Origin: an uncultured Oscillospiraceae bacterium
GTDB lineage: Bacteria > Bacillota > Clostridia > Oscillospirales > Oscillospiraceae
Assembly (NCBI GenBank): GCA_947631805.1
Contig: CANRNA010000063.1
Location: 1 to 8,928, forward strand
DNA length: 8,928 nt
Reading direction: 5' to 3'
Both the position numbers and the translations under genes were made by a program. The notes under the pieces are model-generated. The model was not told the DNA's origin. It saw nothing but the letters and a program-made list of their open reading frames with translations, and ran no database searches. Positions within the stretch are counted from its first letter, which is position 1. The number at the start of each line of letters is the position of its first letter. Below, piece after piece: positions 5,705-8,928 of the stretch.

Positions 5705-6546
5705 GTCTGTCGCTCCAAGTATGCGTATAGCTCCTCGTCTCCCACCTGGTCGGACATGTTCAGCCTGCCCAGGCCCAGCAGGCTGTCCCTGTCCCCGCGG
5801 GTGACGATATTCTGATGGGCGCTGTCGGTGGTCAGCGTGACGCGCACGCCCAGCTCCGCCAGCAGCCGGTCTGTCTGCTCCGTGTGCCGCCCCAGGGGAA
5901 AGGCCAGGGCATACACATCCTCTACGCCCCCGGCGGCCAGAACCTCCTGTTCCAGCCGGAAGTCCTCCCGGACCGCGGCGGCATACTCTTCCTCCGTCTC
6001 CTCCGGGAGGGGGAGCATACTGGTCCGGGGCGTCTGGGACGTCTCGAAGGGGGCCCACTGGTGCATGTCATAGGTATGGGACTGGACCTCCATCCGGCCG
6101 GAGGCGGCCATCTCGGCCATCTCCTCCGGGCCGAAGTGGGGCGTCATGGTCCACGCGGTGTCCTTGTACAGCGTCCGCCCCACGGACACCCCTATGACGA
6201 ACGCCGCAGCCGGATAGCCGTATTCCCCCAAAATAGGAAAGGCGATGTCGTACACGCTGGCGTAGCCGTCGTCAAAGGTGATGCACACGGGCTTTTCCGG
6301 CAGGTCTCCCGTCCCGTCCACGTAATCCAGCAGGTCCCGCAGCCCCACGGGGGTATAGCCCCCGTCGGCCAGGGCGTCCATCTGACGGCGGAAGCCCGCC
6401 TCCGATATGATGGTATCCGAGCCGCCCGCGCCGTCCAGGTGGTGATACATGAGCACCCCCACTCCCACGCTCTCCTGAGGCTTCTCGCACCCCGCAGCCC
6501 CCAGCAGCATCACCGCTGCCAGCAGCGCCAGCACCCGGGCCCTCAT
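5686..6546 (-). CDS. Lipoprotein polysaccharide deacetylase (NodB domain, PgaB/IcaB-like)
   Basis: The 286-residue protein begins with a lipoprotein-like signal (MRARVLALLAAVMLLGAAGC), whose cysteine C20 would be lipidated; the lipobox AAGC is slightly atypical because Leu is usual at -3. The NodB domain follows: LMYHHLDG (32-39), TFDDGY with D92/D93 as catalytic base and metal ligand (90-95), and SHTYDMH with metal-binding H157 and H162 (156-162). The five-residue spacing of these histidines matches the PgaB/IcaB group rather than the four-residue HSxxH of most peptidoglycan deacetylases. A later FPLGRHT segment fits the third motif. The likely role is removal of N-acetyl groups from an envelope glycan on the outer side of the membrane; whether this is peptidoglycan or an exopolysaccharide is open. 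The ATG at 6546 overlaps the helicase stop as ATGA, so translation is coupled. Confidence 0.88.
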   Translation of the reverse strand: MRARVLALLAAVMLLGAAGCEKPQESVGVGVLMYHHLDGAGGSDTIISEAGFRRQMDALADGGYTPVGLRDLLDYVDGTGDLPEKPVCITFDDGYASVYDIAFPILGEYGYPAAAFVIGVSVGRTLYKDTAWTMTPHFGPEEMAEMAASGRMEVQSHTYDMHQWAPFETSQTPRTSMLPLPEETEEEYAAAVREDFRLEQEVLAAGGVEDVYALAFPLGRHTEQTDRLLAELGVRVTLTTDSAHQNIVTRGDRDSLLGLGRLNMSDQVGDEELYAYLERQTCSKKN

Positions 6547-8795
6547 CGGCTGTACCGGCGGCGGGGCATGGCCTTCACCCGGCCGTAGCAGGCCGCGCAC
6601 AGCCGCCCTCGCTGGTGGATGGGCAGCGCCGCCCCGCACCGGGCGCAGAAGCGGATATTGTTGCGCAGGTTGTATAGCAATATCTCGTTGATGGCGTCGG
6701 CCGTCCGGGCCCGCTCGTCATAGAGCTCCTCCCTGTCCACCTCGCAGTCGAAGGCCTTGGCGAAGGAGAAGAACAGGTCCAGCTTCCGGTAGTGGAGCTC
6801 CAGCTCCGGCAGGGTGAAGGGCTCCCGCCGCTCGGGCAGGGCGGGCCGCTCCAGGGCCTCCCCCGCCTCCCACGTCCGCAGGAAGCGGAAAAACAGCTCG
6901 CTCAGCGCCGGGTCCGTCTCGTCAAAGGGGATGTTGGCGGCCCGGAGCTCCTCTTCTCGCGTGAGGGTGAAGCCCCCCTCCCGTATCCGGGAGATGATGG
7001 CGATGTACCGGCTGATATCCAGCTTCACGTAGGGCTCGGCTGTGGGCATCCGGTTCCAGACCTCCAGCACCTCCAGCAGGTCAAAATCCACGGAGGTGAT
7101 CAGGTCAGAAAAGCCCACCACGGCGTGCTGCAGAGGCGGCACCACCGCCTCCAGGCCCCTGCGTATCAGGCTCAGGTCCTCCATCGCCCCCACGAAGCCC
7201 TGGTCGTACATCCCGTACCGCCCGGCCCGCCCGGCTATCTGCTGTATCTCTTCGGGCTTGAGGGACCGGCGGTCGTGGCCGTCGAATTTTTCCGTGTCCA
7301 TGAATATGACCCGCCGGATGGGCAGATTCAGCCCCATGCCGATAGCGTCGGTGGACACTACGTACTTCATCTTCCCGGACAGGAACCCCTCCATCTGCTT
7401 GCGCCGGGTGGCGTAGGGCAGCGCCCCGTAGATGATGGCGGGCTCCTTGCCCTGGCTGCGCAGGTCGTCGGCCACGGACAGCACCCCCACCTTGGAGAAG
7501 GTGATGAGCGCGTCGCCGGGCTGCACGTCGGAATAGTCCACCGTCCGGTTCATGCACACCAGCGGGGTCTTCCGCTCGTGCTCCATCACCTCATAGCTGT
7601 CGCCGCAGCTCTGGATGATGCGCAGCAGCAGCGGCAGGGCCTGGGGCGCGGCACACAGGTGCACCTCCGGGGCCCGCACCCCCAAAATGGCCCGCGTCCA
7701 GGCATAGCCCCGCTCCGGGTCCGCGATCATCTGGCACTCGTCGATGACGGCCACCTCGTATTCCTGGCCCAGGTCCAGCTTTTCGGCGGTGGCGGCCACA
7801 TGGGTGTCCCAGTCCTGTTTGTCCTCCTCCTCGCCGGTCGTCAGCGAGCAGGCCACCCCGTTGTCCAGAAGCATCTCCTGGGCCTCCAGGGCCAGCAGCC
7901 GCAGAGGGGCCAGGTATACCCCCGTCTCAGCCCGGATGAGCCGCTGGAACCCGGCGTAGGTCTTGCCGGTGTTCGTCCCGCCTATATGCACCACGAAATG
8001 CCGGGCCATGGCCCGGGCCTCGGGGTATTCGTCCTTGGGATTGAGCGCCACCAGCACGTCCAGGCTCGTCCGTATGGCCCGTGGCACGTACACCACGGAA
8101 TAGATGTAGCCCAGGCCGTTTTTGAATAGCTGCTGGGTGGGGAAATCCGCCATGGACAGCACGTCCTCCGCCCGCGCCTCCGGCTGAGCGGCCATGAACG
8201 CCTCCAGCGTCCGCTCCGCCACGGCCAGCAGCACCTCTCCGTAGCGCTGGCGGACCTTCACCGACAGGGTGTTGGCCCGGTTGGCGGCCAGCCACGGGGT
8301 GGCGCTGACAAAGTTTTTCAGCACGGTCATCGGCTTGGGGTCGGGCTTTGCCCCGGCAAGGCCCAAAAAGCTGTTCGTCCGGCCCATGGCCTTGCCGCCG
8401 GGCAGCACCACCGCCCAGCCCGACGCGGGAATGAGCCGCACCATGGCCTCGTGATACCGCCAGGCCAGCAGCCCCGCCGGGCCCTCCGGCCTCGCCCAGG
8501 AGGACCAGCACTCGCCCATGAAATCTCTGGCCCGTTCCAGGGCCGGGCCCACGTTCTCCCCGGTGATGCCCATCTTCTCCCGGGTGACCTGGGCCACTTT
8601 ATTGCTGTTGGTGACGACGCGGAACCGCTCCGTGCCCTCGGCCGTCAGCACCACGTCTACCTGCCAGATGCGGAAGGTGCCTCCATCGGTCTGGCGGAAC
8701 TGGGCCGGGGGCAGCAGCTCCTTGATGAGCTTGGGCGTCCAGCCCCGGCTGCGCAGGGTGCTCAGGTCCCAAAACTGTTCGTCCCGTTTCAGCAT
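6543..8795 (-). CDS. Suv3-like DExH-box RNA/DNA helicase with C-terminal zinc ribbon
   Basis: The 750-residue protein is a superfamily 2 helicase of the Suv3 type, ATP-driven enzymes that unwind RNA (mitochondrial Suv3 feeds the degradosome). Motif I is GGTNTGKT (272-279), followed by the Suv3-like VYLAPLRLLALEAQEML (293-309) and SLTTGEE (317-323). Motif II is the family variant DECQ (352-355), with RGYAWTRAILG (362-372) after it, motif V TDAIGMGLNLP (482-492), and motif VI QIAGRAGRYG (519-528). The first 265 residues match no domain I recognise. The C-terminus carries C717/C720 and C733/C736, a probable zinc ribbon, and a basic tail. The ATG at 8795 is chosen because AGGAGG lies 7 bases upstream; an in-frame start at 8819 lies near the predicted transcription start. 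First gene of the operon. The substrate (RNA or DNA) is inferred from family only. Confidence 0.9.
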   Translation of the reverse strand: MLKRDEQFWDLSTLRSRGWTPKLIKELLPPAQFRQTDGGTFRIWQVDVVLTAEGTERFRVVTNSNKVAQVTREKMGITGENVGPALERARDFMGECWSSWARPEGPAGLLAWRYHEAMVRLIPASGWAVVLPGGKAMGRTNSFLGLAGAKPDPKPMTVLKNFVSATPWLAANRANTLSVKVRQRYGEVLLAVAERTLEAFMAAQPEARAEDVLSMADFPTQQLFKNGLGYIYSVVYVPRAIRTSLDVLVALNPKDEYPEARAMARHFVVHIGGTNTGKTYAGFQRLIRAETGVYLAPLRLLALEAQEMLLDNGVACSLTTGEEEDKQDWDTHVAATAEKLDLGQEYEVAVIDECQMIADPERGYAWTRAILGVRAPEVHLCAAPQALPLLLRIIQSCGDSYEVMEHERKTPLVCMNRTVDYSDVQPGDALITFSKVGVLSVADDLRSQGKEPAIIYGALPYATRRKQMEGFLSGKMKYVVSTDAIGMGLNLPIRRVIFMDTEKFDGHDRRSLKPEEIQQIAGRAGRYGMYDQGFVGAMEDLSLIRRGLEAVVPPLQHAVVGFSDLITSVDFDLLEVLEVWNRMPTAEPYVKLDISRYIAIISRIREGGFTLTREEELRAANIPFDETDPALSELFFRFLRTWEAGEALERPALPERREPFTLPELELHYRKLDLFFSFAKAFDCEVDREELYDERARTADAINEILLYNLRNNIRFCARCGAALPIHQRGRLCAACYGRVKAMPRRRYSR

Positions 8796-8802
8796 CGTTC
8801 CG

Positions 8803-8808
8803 CCTCCT
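8803..8808 (-). promoter_or_regulatory. Ribosome binding site of the helicase gene
   Basis: AGGAGG lies 7 bases before the ATG at 8795 and fixes that start against the in-frame ATG at 8819. Confidence 0.8.
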
Positions 8809-8828
8809 TTCGCACACATACTTTTTAT

Positions 8829-8858
8829 AGTGTATCACATCCGCCCCCTATCTATCAA
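8829..8858 (-). promoter_or_regulatory. Sigma-A type promoter of the helicase operon
   Basis: On the minus strand, TTGATA (8858-8853) and TACACT (8834-8829) are 18 bases apart, and TGA directly before the -10 hexamer gives an extended -10. Transcription would begin near 8822, leaving a leader of about 27 bases before the helicase ATG. Confidence 0.7.
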
Positions 8859-8859
8859 G

Positions 8860-8909
8860 AAAAACCATCAGGCCCGCGTCCGATGGATACGTTCCATCAG
8901 CCGCGGGCC
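8860..8909 (-). terminator. Hairpin and T-run, probable terminator of an upstream gene
   Basis: GGCCCGCG (8871-8878) pairs with CGCGGGCC (8902-8909), and an inner block GATGGA (8882-8887) pairs with TCCATC (8893-8898), giving a long two-part stem with a small internal loop. On the minus strand TTTTT follows at 8864-8860, six bases after the stem, which would end transcription of a gene to the right of the window. On the plus strand a T-run also follows at 8924-8928, so it may work in both directions. Confidence 0.55.
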
Positions 8910-8928
8910 GCGGGGCAGCTTGCTTTTT

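Noticed and set aside
4979..6058. Longer azlC start on the minus strand
   Set aside because: The extra N-terminal residues are out-of-frame translation of the deacetylase gene; the AzlC family length and the GGAG site support the ATG at 5704.
5686..6639. Longer start for the deacetylase
   Set aside because: The extension lies inside the helicase C-terminus and would hide the lipoprotein signal; the ATG at 6546 gives a proper signal sequence and coupled start.
6792..8129. Long open frame on the plus strand (445 codons)
   Set aside because: It is antisense to the helicase motifs; composition shadow with no ribosome site of note.
1..8928. Mobile element, phage, CRISPR, tRNA or rRNA features
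   Set aside because: No transposase or integrase sequence, no regularly spaced repeats, and no cloverleaf or rRNA-like stretch was seen on either strand.

Overview
The window is a GC-rich bacterial segment in which every gene I can support lies on the minus strand, so it reads from right to left. Strong AGGAGG ribosome binding sites, repeated stop/start overlaps and the protein families present suggest a GC-rich Firmicute of the gut Oscillospiraceae/Clostridia type. That assignment is inferred from family content and base composition, not from a marker gene.

Right-hand operon (about 8858 to 3611). An extended -10 promoter at 8829-8858 precedes a 750-residue Suv3-like DExH-box helicase with a C-terminal zinc ribbon. 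Its stop overlaps the start of a predicted lipoprotein polysaccharide deacetylase (NodB/PgaB type). That gene overlaps azlC by 19 bases, and azlC overlaps azlD by 4 bases (branched-chain amino acid exporter pair). After a 60-base gap that holds a possible second promoter comes a GH17-like glycoside hydrolase without a signal peptide. A strong intrinsic terminator at 3608-3656 closes the unit.

Left-hand operon (about 3600 to beyond position 1). An AT-rich leader precedes an ECF-type sigma factor, then a six-helix membrane protein (8-base overlap), a CofE-like (F420-0:gamma-glutamyl ligase family) protein 20 bases on, an N-terminally anchored NlpC/P60 cysteine peptidase, and an ABC transporter ATPase cut by the window edge. 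The sigma/membrane/ABC-ATPase arrangement looks like a self-regulated envelope-response operon. The unusual part is the pair between them: a gamma-glutamyl-ligase-fold enzyme directly followed by a peptidase of a family that commonly cleaves gamma-glutamyl bonds in cell-wall peptides. A 19-codon ORF containing a GC-rich hairpin lies between these two genes and could couple their expression.

I see no tRNA, rRNA, CRISPR array, insertion sequence or phage feature. The long open frames on the plus strand are composition-driven shadows of the minus-strand genes.
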